Source: Chitinophagaceae bacterium (GTDB lineage Bacteria > Bacteroidota > Bacteroidia > Chitinophagales > Chitinophagaceae). From it: DNA of 38,619 bases. The stretch covers positions 1-38,619 of the forward strand of contig JAICZH010000022.1 of the NCBI GenBank assembly GCA_025933775.1, written 5' to 3'. How positions within the stretch are numbered: position 1 is the first letter of the stretch; every line of letters starts with the position of its first letter. The position numbers and the translations under genes are program-made. Under the pieces are notes generated by a model. That model had not been told where the DNA came from. It ran no database searches and was given only the letters and a program-made list of their open reading frames with translations. Positions 15,652 through 23,484 of this stretch are shown here, piece by piece.

Positions 15652-17100
15652 ATGAAACTTTTTTTTAGTGTAATATGTTTTTTGGGGCTTACTTCTATTT
15701 CATTTGCGCAGGGTTTTAAAGTAACCCTTCTCACTCCGAATTATAAAAGTGGGTTGGCTTATCTCACTTATTATTACGGTAAAAATATTAATATAGAAGA
15801 TTCCGCAATCATTAATGATAAAGGTGTTGCCGTTTTTCAAAAAAATGAAAAACTGCAGCCGGGCATTTATTCCATCGTGTTTCCGGGCAAAAATAAATTG
15901 TACGATTTTTTAGTAGATAAAGAACAGGTAATTACAATAAAAGCCGATACATTCGACCTCACTAATAAAACATCAGTAACAGGTTCCAAAGAAAATATTT
16001 TGTTTCAGCAATATCAAAAATTTGTAGCATCGAAGGCAAGAGGTTTGCAAAACGAATTGAATGATTTTAAAAATTCAAAAACTAAAAACGACAGCGCCTT
16101 GCATGAAAAAAATTATAATGCGCTCAACAAAGAATTAAACGATTATCGCGATAAAATAATAAAAGAACATCCCGAATCAATGCTTGCCGCTTTGCTTACA
16201 AGCATGAAGGAACCAAAAGTTTTAATTGCAAAACCAGCCACCAGAGCCGATTCCATAAATAATTATGATTATTACAAAAAACATTATTGGGATGGAATTA
16301 CGTTTATGGATGATCGCATTATTCGCACGCCATTTTTTTTACCAAAGGTTGAAAGGTATTTCAGAGAAGTAATTTCTCCGGCGCCGGATTCTATTATTAA
16401 AGAATCAGATTATTTATTATTGCTCGCAAGGTCTTCGCCTGAAATGTATAAATTTTTGTTGAACTGGCTTACGGATGAATACATCAATCCAAAATACATG
16501 GGTCAGGATGCTGTGTTTGTTCATCTTTTTGAAAAATATCATTCCAAAGGAGTTTCATCGTGGCTGAATGAAAAACAAATGACGGCGATTTCCAATCGGG
16601 CTTACATGCTTATGTCGAATCTTATCGGCGAACAGGCTGCAAATCTTGAAATGGTTGATTCTACTGGTACTTCCGTTTCTTTGTACAGCATTGATGCACC
16701 TTACGTTCTTATTTGTTTTTGGGATCCTACGTGTAGCCATTGCCGTGAAGAAGTTCCCAAAATGGATTCCATTTACAATGCCACATGGAAAAATGAAGGC
16801 GTGAAAATTTACGGAGTGCTTACAGAAAATAAAGAAGTGCCCAAGTGGAAGGAATTTATGAATAAATACAATTTACACAATTGGATAAACGTTTATCAAA
16901 CTGATGCAATGCAGAAGGCTGATGAAGATGCTAAAAAGCCCTCGTACAAACAATTGTATGACGTAACGCAAACGCCCACTTTATACCTGCTGGATAAAAA
17001 TAAACGCATCATTGCAAAAAAATTGACCTGGCAACAAATGAATGATGTGCTTCAAATGAAAATTAATAATAAACCAATTAATACTAATGCCAAAAAATAA
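15652..17100 (+). CDS. Exported TlpA-like thiol-disulfide protein (DUF4369/DUF5106-type plus thioredoxin domain)
   Basis: The 482-residue protein starts with a signal peptide (LFFSVICFLGLTSISFAQG). The N-terminal 100 or so residues are a DUF4369-like beta domain (IEDSAIINDKGVAVFQ, LQPGIYSIVFPG). A long helical middle (about 115-320, KSKTKNDSALHEKNYN, PESMLAALLTSMKEP) resembles DUF5106. The C-terminal thioredoxin-like domain (about 325-475) has the redox pair Cys361/Cys364 in CFWDPTCSHCREEVP and a cis-Pro region near TQTPTLYLLD. It should act in the periplasm on disulfides, for example in cytochrome or envelope protein maturation; the partner is unknown. The parvulin gene follows by 75 bases on the same strand, so both may serve envelope protein folding. 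Confidence 0.88.
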   Translation: MKLFFSVICFLGLTSISFAQGFKVTLLTPNYKSGLAYLTYYYGKNINIEDSAIINDKGVAVFQKNEKLQPGIYSIVFPGKNKLYDFLVDKEQVITIKADTFDLTNKTSVTGSKENILFQQYQKFVASKARGLQNELNDFKNSKTKNDSALHEKNYNALNKELNDYRDKIIKEHPESMLAALLTSMKEPKVLIAKPATRADSINNYDYYKKHYWDGITFMDDRIIRTPFFLPKVERYFREVISPAPDSIIKESDYLLLLARSSPEMYKFLLNWLTDEYINPKYMGQDAVFVHLFEKYHSKGVSSWLNEKQMTAISNRAYMLMSNLIGEQAANLEMVDSTGTSVSLYSIDAPYVLICFWDPTCSHCREEVPKMDSIYNATWKNEGVKIYGVLTENKEVPKWKEFMNKYNLHNWINVYQTDAMQKADEDAKKPSYKQLYDVTQTPTLYLLDKNKRIIAKKLTWQQMNDVLQMKINNKPINTNAKK

Positions 17101-17175
17101 TTTGATCATTAATTTTTTAAAAATAAAAATTCTTTAACCAAAAAAAATTAAGAGCCATTCCAATAAACCCCTGTA

Positions 17176-19110
17176 ATGAAAAAACTTTTTTTGTTAGCTG
17201 CATTTTTCTTTTTTCTTTCGAACGCTTTTTGCCAAACGCTTTTTACTTATGGAAATCATCCTGTGAGCAGAGATGAATTTCTTCGTGCTTATAATAAAAA
17301 CAAAACAGTAACAAATGATAATGCTCAATCAATAAAGGATTATTTAGGTCTTTATACAAAATTTAAATTAAAAGTGCAGGCTGCAAAAGACATGCATCTT
17401 GATACGCTACCATCGTTACAGTCTGACCTGCAAAATTTCAGAACACAAATTGAAAATAATTATTTACAGGATGATAAAGAAGTAGATGCTTTGGTGAATG
17501 AAGCGTTCAATCGCAGCCAGAAAGATATTCATGTACAGCATTTTTATGTTTTAATAAATGATAAAATGCAACCTGCAGATACATTAAAATTATATAAAGC
17601 AATTCATGAGGCTTATGATGAATTAAAAAAAGGTGGAACTAATTATGATGAAATTGTTTCTGAAATAAAAGAAAAGATTGGCGCATTGCAGGGAAATGAT
17701 ATGGGCTGGATTACTGTTTTTACGTTGCCTTACGAATATGAAAATATTGTGTATGGCTTAAAGCCCGGCGAAGTAAACAAGCCATATCGCTCCAAAAAAG
17801 GATGGCATATTTTTAAGGATGAAGAAGAAAGACCGGCGGAGGGAAAAATAAAAATTGCGCAAATTTTATTTGCCGTGCCGGCAGGAAATATGGCTATGAG
17901 AGACCATGCCAGGCAGCTTGCAGATTCAGTTTATAATGCATTGCAGGCTGGCGCCGACTTTGGTGAAATGGCAAAAAAATACAGCAACGACCGCAGCACT
18001 TTTATGAATGGCGGGGTAATGCCTGAGTTCGGCATAGCCAAGTATGATGGCGGCTTTGAAAAAGAAGCTTTTTCTTTAAAACATGACAGCGATATTTCAA
18101 AACCTTTTCAAACAGAATTTGGTTATCACATTTTAAAGCGACTCTCACGGTTACGCATACCCGAAAATAAAAATGACGAAGCATATATGTATAACCTCAA
18201 GCAAGAAGTGTTGGGCGACGATCGTATGGCAATTGCAAAAGAAAATTTTTTGAACCAAGCAATTGCAAAAACAGGATTCAAAAAAAATAAAGCTGTAAAT
18301 GAAAAAGATCTTTGGAAAATTACAGACACATTTGCTATTTCAAATAGAAGTATTTCTTCCGGCAATGTAAATGAAAATACTGTTTTGTTTTCTTTCAATA
18401 ACAATAAAAAAGTAACAGCAGGCGATTGGATGCAGTATGTAAGAAATGCAAAAAGCGCTTATGCAGCGCAGGCTCCAAAAACTTATGCCGAACGAATGAA
18501 AGATTATGTTTCATTGGCAACATTAGAAAACTATAAAAAAAGACTGCAAGATTTTAACCCGGATTTCAAATATCAATTGCAGGAATTTAAAGATGGCAAT
18601 TTACTTTTTGAAGTAATGGAACGAAAAGTATGGTCGAAGGCTTCGGCGGATAGCGCGGGTTTACAACATTATTATGATGAGCATTTTTTAAAATATAAAT
18701 GGAATGCCAGCGCGGATGCTCTTTTATTTTCATGCGCCAATGAAACGGTAGCAAAAAATGCAATAGATGAAATTAATAAAGGCAAAAGCTGGAAAGAAAT
18801 TACAAAAGATAATTCGCAAATACAGGTTGATTCAGGAAGATATGAACTAAGCCAGATACCTGTAAACGGGTCAGTTAATTTTACTGCCGGCGTGGTTACA
18901 GCGCCAGTAATAAATAAAGGTGATGGAACGGCAATATTTTCAATGATTCTGAAAATTTATCCTGCAAATGAACAACGCAGCTTTGCAGATGCACGCGGCC
19001 TGGTTATAAACGACTACCAAAATTTTCTGGAAAATAAATGGATTGAAGAATTAAAGAAAAAATATCCAATTAAAGTAAATGAAAAAGTACTTCAATCAAT
19101 TTTGAAATAA
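17176..19110 (+). CDS. Periplasmic parvulin-type peptidyl-prolyl isomerase (SurA-like), two rotamase domains
   Basis: The 644-residue protein has a signal peptide (FLLAAFFFFLSNAFCQ). A chaperone-like helical N-domain (SRDEFLRAYNKNKT, about 28-110) precedes two parvulin domains. The first is around 118-215 (IHVQHFYVLI to KPYRSKKGWHIFK). The second is around 220-320 (KIKIAQILFAVP, FGEMAKKYSNDRST, GGVMPEFG, PFQTEFGYHILKR). A long C-terminal part (about 330-644) has no clear active-site motif and includes a degenerate third domain-like stretch (ADALLFSCANETV). This order resembles SurA/PpiD-type folding factors that help outer-membrane proteins. It lies behind the TlpA-like gene and probably shares its promoter. 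Confidence 0.9.
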   Translation: MKKLFLLAAFFFFLSNAFCQTLFTYGNHPVSRDEFLRAYNKNKTVTNDNAQSIKDYLGLYTKFKLKVQAAKDMHLDTLPSLQSDLQNFRTQIENNYLQDDKEVDALVNEAFNRSQKDIHVQHFYVLINDKMQPADTLKLYKAIHEAYDELKKGGTNYDEIVSEIKEKIGALQGNDMGWITVFTLPYEYENIVYGLKPGEVNKPYRSKKGWHIFKDEEERPAEGKIKIAQILFAVPAGNMAMRDHARQLADSVYNALQAGADFGEMAKKYSNDRSTFMNGGVMPEFGIAKYDGGFEKEAFSLKHDSDISKPFQTEFGYHILKRLSRLRIPENKNDEAYMYNLKQEVLGDDRMAIAKENFLNQAIAKTGFKKNKAVNEKDLWKITDTFAISNRSISSGNVNENTVLFSFNNNKKVTAGDWMQYVRNAKSAYAAQAPKTYAERMKDYVSLATLENYKKRLQDFNPDFKYQLQEFKDGNLLFEVMERKVWSKASADSAGLQHYYDEHFLKYKWNASADALLFSCANETVAKNAIDEINKGKSWKEITKDNSQIQVDSGRYELSQIPVNGSVNFTAGVVTAPVINKGDGTAIFSMILKIYPANEQRSFADARGLVINDYQNFLENKWIEELKKKYPIKVNEKVLQSILK

Positions 19111-19202
19111 AAATTTTTACAGTTTTTTTTGTGCAAAAAAAGTTTGGCCGGGGGTTCTATTACTGACGGCCTTCTGGTTTAATTTATTTTAAATGAAAAT
19201 AT

Positions 19203-20537
19203 TTATTCAATATTTAATTGAACAATCGTATCAATGTCGTCGGTCTTTATTCCATCTAAATAAATAAAAACCCCTTCTGGTATTTGTTTAAATTTAATTT
19301 TATTTCCATCAGAAAATAATGTGGCATTTTTAATTTTTTCTTTTAACTCCGGAATAAAAATATAAGGTTTATCTGAAGGCCTTGCAAGTATGTGCGCATA
19401 CAAAGTTTTATTTTTTGCTGTAATTACGCCCCACGCCTGAGGCGCAATGATATTGCCTTTCGTGGCATAAATTGTTTCACCATTTTTTTTCACCCATTTT
19501 CCAATCTCTTGCAAAGTATCAATAAACTCAGGTTGAATTTTTCCATTGGGCATTGGCCCAACATTCAATAAAAAATTTGCATTGCGGCCTGCTGCATTTA
19601 CCAGGTAATGGATCAATTGTTTTACCGATTTATAATTGGTATCAGCAATATTAAAGCCCCATGAATTATTCATTGTTTCGCAAGTTTCTAATGGAAGCTG
19701 CTGCGAAGGTTTTTGAAAACTTAATCCTGAATTATTTTGACCCGGAAGATCTTTTTCAAACATTTGAAAATCTTCGCCGGGAAAAGGTGTGAGATGATGA
19801 TTATTTCCAATAAGGCATTGCGGCTGCAGCTTATGAATTAATGCATAAATTTCATCCAGCTTCCAATCTATTCTTGGCGCTCTGTCTTCTGCTCCTTCAG
19901 GCGCAGTTTGGTCCCAATACCTATCAAACCAAATTCCTGCAATGGTTCCATAATTAGTAAGTAATTCCGTTAATTGATTTTTCATAAATTGAAGATAATG
20001 CGCATAATCGCCTTTGCCTTTTCTTCCCGTGCCCTGCCCAGTTCTTCCGGTTTCAAACGGATAATCATTGCGGCTCCAATCGAGTAAAGAATAATATAAA
20101 AAAAGTTGTATGCCTTGTTTGTGGCATTCATCTGCAATTTGCTTTACAATATCTTTTTTATAAGGCGTATGCATAATGTTATAATCAGAATATTTTGTGT
20201 CCCACATGCTGAAACCATCGTGGTGGCGGGTTATTAAAGTAATATATTTCATGCCTGCATTCTTCGCCATGCTTACCCAATTGGCTGCATTAAAATCAAG
20301 AGGATTAAAAAAATCCATCAATCGTTTATAATTTTTTACAGGAATATTTCTGTTGTTCATCACCCATTCTGCGTCGCCGGGAATACTGAAAATGCCCCAA
20401 TGAATGAAAAGCCCAAACCTGTCATCACTAAAGCGTTCTCTTGCTTTTAAATTTTCTGGGGTAGGTGTATAAGTTTGCGCATGTATGTTTTGAAAAGAAA
20501 AAAATAAAATAGCAAGCGTGAAAAAAAATTTTTTCAT
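19203..20537 (-). CDS. Exported alpha-L-fucosidase, GH29
   Basis: The 444-residue protein has a signal peptide (FFTLAILFFSFQNIHAQ) and a GH29 catalytic barrel. FGLFIHWGIFSIPGDAEW (about 41-58), LITRHHDGFSMWDTKYSDYN (about 101-120) and GIWFDRYWDQ place the expected nucleophile at Asp205. LLNVGPMPNGKIQPE follows in the third quarter, with a small C-terminal beta domain. It should remove alpha-linked L-fucose from glycans in the periplasm or outside the cell. The length is normal for bacterial GH29-A enzymes. It is a single gene, convergent with the parvulin gene and divergent from the beta-barrel gene, and has no visible -7 box. I see no transporter or SusCD pair near it. Confidence 0.93.
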   Translation of the reverse strand: MKKFFFTLAILFFSFQNIHAQTYTPTPENLKARERFSDDRFGLFIHWGIFSIPGDAEWVMNNRNIPVKNYKRLMDFFNPLDFNAANWVSMAKNAGMKYITLITRHHDGFSMWDTKYSDYNIMHTPYKKDIVKQIADECHKQGIQLFLYYSLLDWSRNDYPFETGRTGQGTGRKGKGDYAHYLQFMKNQLTELLTNYGTIAGIWFDRYWDQTAPEGAEDRAPRIDWKLDEIYALIHKLQPQCLIGNNHHLTPFPGEDFQMFEKDLPGQNNSGLSFQKPSQQLPLETCETMNNSWGFNIADTNYKSVKQLIHYLVNAAGRNANFLLNVGPMPNGKIQPEFIDTLQEIGKWVKKNGETIYATKGNIIAPQAWGVITAKNKTLYAHILARPSDKPYIFIPELKEKIKNATLFSDGNKIKFKQIPEGVFIYLDGIKTDDIDTIVQLNIE

Positions 20538-20662
20538 TTTTATTAAATAAAATTTTTAATGAAATAAATAATGAATGAAGGTATAAACAAAAATTAAAAA
20601 TGATTCTTCTAAAGAATTATTATACATCGTATGCTTTAACCTTTCTTTAACCCTGTAACAAA

Positions 20663-20670
20663 TACATTTG
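20663..20670 (+). promoter_or_regulatory. Bacteroidota -7 promoter box
   Basis: TACATTTG ends 18 bases before the ATG at 20689. The same octamer stands before the DUF4290 gene. Confidence 0.5.
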
Positions 20671-20688
20671 CCAACTTAACCGAAATAT

Positions 20689-21426
20689 ATGATGAAAATT
20701 GTTTTTGTAGTATTTAGTTGTTTGCTTTTTTCACCCGCTTTTTCTCAAGATTCAACTGTAGCGCAACCACCTGCAAAAACTAAAATTAATTTATCAAACC
20801 GGCCCAACGATCATTTGGTTATTCAACTTTCTTCCGATCATTGGTCATCAATGCCAGACAGTATCAGCAGCCACCAGCATGGATTTTCAAGAGGTTTTAA
20901 TGCATACTTCATGTTGGATAAGCCATTCAAATCGGCGCCGAAATATAGCGTCGCTTTTGGATTGGGCATAAGTGTAAGTAACATCGTTTTTAAAAAAGAA
21001 AATGTTGGTCTCACATCAGGTTCTGTACGTTTGCCTTTTACTCCGCTTGATTCAACCAATCATTTTAAAAAATATAAATTAGCTACGGGTTATCTTGAAA
21101 TTCCTTTAGAGTTCAGGTATTCATCCAATCCTGTAAATCCAAATAAAAGCTTCAAGATCGCTTTGGGATTACGCGCGGGCACTCTGGTAAATGCACATAC
21201 CAAAGGCAAAATATTAGAAGATAAAAATAATAATACACTTAATACTTTTACAGAAAAAGAAAACAGCAAACGCTTTATTAATGGAACCCGATTTTTGGCA
21301 ACTGCAAGAGTTGGCTATGGAATCATTTCTCTTTTTGGAGCCTATCAGCTCAATGGTGTTTTAAAAGACGGCGCAGGCCCCGTAATGCATTTGTATCAAA
21401 TTGGCATTACACTTAGCGGGCTATAA
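20689..21426 (+). CDS. Outer-membrane beta-barrel protein (porin-fold family), hypothetical
   Basis: The 245-residue protein begins with two Met codons and a signal peptide (IVFVVFSCLLFSPAFSQ). The mature chain alternates polar and hydrophobic residues, with Gly/aromatic strand ends: HLVIQLSSDHW, YSVAFGLGISVSNI, KLATGYLEIPLEFRYSS, SFKIALGLRAGTLVNAHTKG, FLATARVGYGIISLFGAYQL and YQIGITLSGL at the end. This matches the PorT-like/outer-membrane beta-barrel family common in Bacteroidota, expected to form an eight- to ten-strand barrel. No catalytic motif or plug domain is visible. It is a single gene 91 bases before hflX. Role unknown. Confidence 0.8.
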   Translation: MMKIVFVVFSCLLFSPAFSQDSTVAQPPAKTKINLSNRPNDHLVIQLSSDHWSSMPDSISSHQHGFSRGFNAYFMLDKPFKSAPKYSVAFGLGISVSNIVFKKENVGLTSGSVRLPFTPLDSTNHFKKYKLATGYLEIPLEFRYSSNPVNPNKSFKIALGLRAGTLVNAHTKGKILEDKNNNTLNTFTEKENSKRFINGTRFLATARVGYGIISLFGAYQLNGVLKDGAGPVMHLYQIGITLSGL

Positions 21427-21493
21427 TATTTCCCTTTTAGTTTAATAATTTTATCTTATGTCAATATTAATTATTGGTACAAAAATGGTTTAT

Positions 21494-21501
21494 TATTTTT
21501 A
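21494..21501 (+). promoter_or_regulatory. Variant -7 box upstream of hflX
   Basis: TATTTTTA (then C) ends 16 bases before the TTG start of hflX; same nonamer as upstream of ligA and rlmD. Confidence 0.4.
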
Positions 21502-21517
21502 CAATTAAATTTTTCAT

Positions 21518-22708
21518 TTGATAGAAAAAAAAATAAAAAGCGATTCAAAAATTAATGCTGTTCTTGTAGGCGTTATTCAACCTGGCAATAATGAAGCGAT
21601 CGAAAATGAATACCTCGATGAATTGAAATTTTTAGCTGAAACAGCAGGAGCCGATACACTCAAAATATTTACGCAAAAACTCGCTTATCCCGATAGCCGC
21701 ACCTTTATTGGCAAAGGAAAGCTTGAAGAAATAAAGAAATATATTTCAAAGCGAAATGTTGAACTCATCATTTTTGATGATGAGCTTACCGGATCGCAAA
21801 TAACCAACATTGAAAAAGAATTAGAGGTAACCACTATTGATCGCAGCGATTTGATACTTGATATTTTTGCATCGCGTGCAAAAACAGCTCAAGCCAAAAC
21901 GCAAGTGGAGCTTGCCCAATACCAATATTTATTGCCGCGATTGAAGGGAATGTGGAAACACCTGGAAAGGCAAGGCGCCGGCATTGGAAGTCGTGGGCCA
22001 GGCGAAACAGAAATTGAAACCGACCGCCGCATTGTAAAAGAAAAAATAAGCCTCTTGCGTAAAAGATTGCACGAAATAGATAAGCAGGCATTTACCCAAC
22101 GCAAAGACCGCGGTGAGTTTATACGAATAGCTCTGGTTGGCTATACCAATGTTGGTAAATCAACCATTATGAATTTGCTTAGTAAGAGTGATGTATTCGC
22201 CGAAAATAAATTGTTTGCAACACTTGATACCACCACCAGAAAAGTTGTTTTTGGACATACTCCTTTTTTGCTGAGCGACACCGTTGGTTTCATCAGAAAA
22301 TTGCCTCATCATCTTATTGAAAGTTTTAAAAGCACTTTAGATGAAGTGAGAGAGGCGGATATTTTACTTCATGTTGTTGATATTTCTCATCCGCAATTTG
22401 AAGAGCAGCTTACAGTGGTAAATAAAACTTTGCACGAATTAAAAAGCGATAATAAGCCAGTCATCATTGTGTTTAATAAAATAGATGAATACGAAAAGCA
22501 AACATTTGACGAATGGCTGGAAGCTGAAGTAAAACAAGATTTGCTGAATGAATTAAAAAATAAATGGCAAAAACAAACTGAAGGAAAATGTGTTTTTATT
22601 TCGGCTACAAAAAAAATAAATATTAATGAATTAAGGCAAACGATTTTAAACCAGGTGAGAAAAATATACCAGATAAGATATCCTTATAAAGCTGAATTTT
22701 TTTATTAA
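21518..22708 (+). CDS. hflX: GTPase HflX
   Basis: HflX binds and splits stalled or heat-damaged ribosomes. The 396 residues show the N-terminal HflX domain (AGADTLKIFTQKL, SRTFIGKGKLEEIKKY), then the glycine-rich linker GAGIGSRGPGETEIETDRR (about 154-172). The G domain follows with GYTNVGKST (G1), DTTTR (G2 region), DTVGFIRKLP (G3), NKID (G4) and SATKK (G5). Length is normal, without the long C-terminal extension of some homologues. The start is TTG at 21518: an in-frame TAA lies at 21506-21508 and no ATG falls before residue 140, so a non-ATG start is required. It lies 91 bases after the beta-barrel gene with its own probable promoter. Confidence 0.96.
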   Translation: MIEKKIKSDSKINAVLVGVIQPGNNEAIENEYLDELKFLAETAGADTLKIFTQKLAYPDSRTFIGKGKLEEIKKYISKRNVELIIFDDELTGSQITNIEKELEVTTIDRSDLILDIFASRAKTAQAKTQVELAQYQYLLPRLKGMWKHLERQGAGIGSRGPGETEIETDRRIVKEKISLLRKRLHEIDKQAFTQRKDRGEFIRIALVGYTNVGKSTIMNLLSKSDVFAENKLFATLDTTTRKVVFGHTPFLLSDTVGFIRKLPHHLIESFKSTLDEVREADILLHVVDISHPQFEEQLTVVNKTLHELKSDNKPVIIVFNKIDEYEKQTFDEWLEAEVKQDLLNELKNKWQKQTEGKCVFISATKKININELRQTILNQVRKIYQIRYPYKAEFFY

Positions 22709-22723
22709 GTCAATAAGGAAAGA

Positions 22724-22731
22724 TATATTTG
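22724..22731 (+). promoter_or_regulatory. -7 promoter box abutting Rieske gene start
   Basis: TATATTTG ends five bases before the ATG at 22737; predicts a leaderless transcript. Confidence 0.5.
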
Positions 22732-22736
22732 AATTG

Positions 22737-23096
22737 ATGCGAGAAAAAAAGTACACATGGCATAAAATAGCGGAAACCATTGAGGAGCTTCGATTTAAAA
22801 AAAATAGCATTTTACAAATGGCAGTTGGAAATAAAAATATTTGTATAATAAAAACTGAGAAAGGCATTTCAGCATGCGCTGCCAAATGCCCGCATGCAGG
22901 CGGTGCTATGTGTGAAGGGGCGCTCGATAAAAATGAAAATATTATTTGCCCTGTGCATCGTTATACTTTCAATCTTAATACTGGAAGAGATATAACCGGC
23001 GAAGGATATTATTTAAAAATTTATCCGGTCGAAATAAAAGATTCAGGTATTTTTTTAGGAATCGAAGAAGCCGGTTTCTTCCGTTCGTTACAATAG
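22737..23096 (+). CDS. Rieske [2Fe-2S] domain protein
   Basis: From ATG 22737 the protein has 119 residues (MREKKYTWHKIAE). Its cluster ligands are Cys51-x-His53 (KCPHAGGAM) and Cys71-x2-His74 (ICPVHRYTFN), separated by 17 residues. It has no signal peptide or membrane anchor, so this is a soluble stand-alone ferredoxin like the NirD or dioxygenase-ferredoxin type. An extra Cys (AMCEG) lies between the ligand pairs. It should pass single electrons to an oxygenase or reductase that is not encoded next door. It follows hflX by 28 bases but has its own -7 box. The TTG at 22734 used by simple gene callers is less likely. Confidence 0.92.
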   Translation: MREKKYTWHKIAETIEELRFKKNSILQMAVGNKNICIIKTEKGISACAAKCPHAGGAMCEGALDKNENIICPVHRYTFNLNTGRDITGEGYYLKIYPVEIKDSGIFLGIEEAGFFRSLQ

Positions 23097-23110
23097 ATGT
23101 AAATCTATTT

Positions 23111-23139
23111 TTGTAACATATTAAAAATGGCTATTTTTG
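23111..23139 (+). promoter_or_regulatory. tRNA-Asn promoter (-33 TTG and -7 TATTTTTG)
   Basis: TTG at 23111-23113 is followed after 18 bases by TATTTTTG at 23132-23139, 16 bases before the tRNA. This is one of only two sites in the window where both promoter elements fit the published TTG-N17-23-TAnnTTTG pattern. Confidence 0.65.
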
Positions 23140-23155
23140 CCACCCAAAAAAATAT

Positions 23156-23229
23156 TCCTCCTTAGCTCAGTTGGTTAGAGCATCTGACTGTTAATCAGAG
23201 GGTCGTTGGTTCAAGTCCAACAGGGGGAG
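23156..23229 (+). tRNA. tRNA-Asn (anticodon GTT)
   Basis: The 74-base cloverleaf has acceptor arms TCCTCCT (23156-23162) and AGGGGGA (23222-23228) with one T-G pair. The D arm is GCTCAGTTGGTTAGAGC, the anticodon stem CTGAC/ATCAG type with loop containing GTT, and the T arm GTTGG-TTCAAGT-CCAAC. The discriminator is G and CCA is not encoded in full. A strong hairpin terminator follows within 12 bases. I saw no integrase gene or repeated 3' end, so nothing suggests use as an attachment site. Confidence 0.97.
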
Positions 23230-23239
23230 CAGCCACAGC

Positions 23240-23268
23240 AAAAGGTTTCAAGAGATTGAAGCCTTTTT
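23240..23268 (+). terminator. Rho-independent terminator after tRNA-Asn
   Basis: AAAAGGTTTCAA (23240-23251) pairs with TTGAAGCCTTTT (23256-23267) around a GAGA loop, with one T-G pair, and the right arm runs into a T run. The stem has 12 pairs. It lies 10 bases after the tRNA. Confidence 0.85.
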
Positions 23269-23383
23269 GGTTTTAGTATTTGCATTTCCTAAAAGATATT
23301 GCAATTGTTTGGTTCAATAATTGCTAAGTTCTCTAACCAATATAATTAATAATAGTTTTGCAAGAACAATTTCCTATTACATT

Positions 23384-23391
23384 TACTTTTG
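23384..23391 (+). promoter_or_regulatory. Candidate -7 box upstream of FAD protein gene
   Basis: TACTTTTG, with a TTG at 23358-23360 23 bases upstream, at the edge of the allowed spacing. It lies 93 bases before the ATG at 23485. A second match, TAGTTTTG, stands at 23353-23360. The rest of 23269-23484 shows no ORF or hairpin. Confidence 0.35.
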
Positions 23392-23484
23392 CGAGTAATT
23401 TTTATACAGCAATTCCGTTTTGAATAATTATATTTTATTATCAATTCTATTTTCAATAATTTAAAATATTAAATACTTTAAAGA

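Noticed and set aside
19146-19171. GGCCG/CGGCC hairpin between the parvulin and fucosidase genes as a terminator
   Set aside because: Five-pair stem with a 16-base loop and no clean T run; too weak to call.
23156-23484. tRNA-Asn as an integration site
   Set aside because: No integrase, no repeated tRNA 3' end and no foreign-looking genes follow; the downstream gene matches its neighbours in composition.
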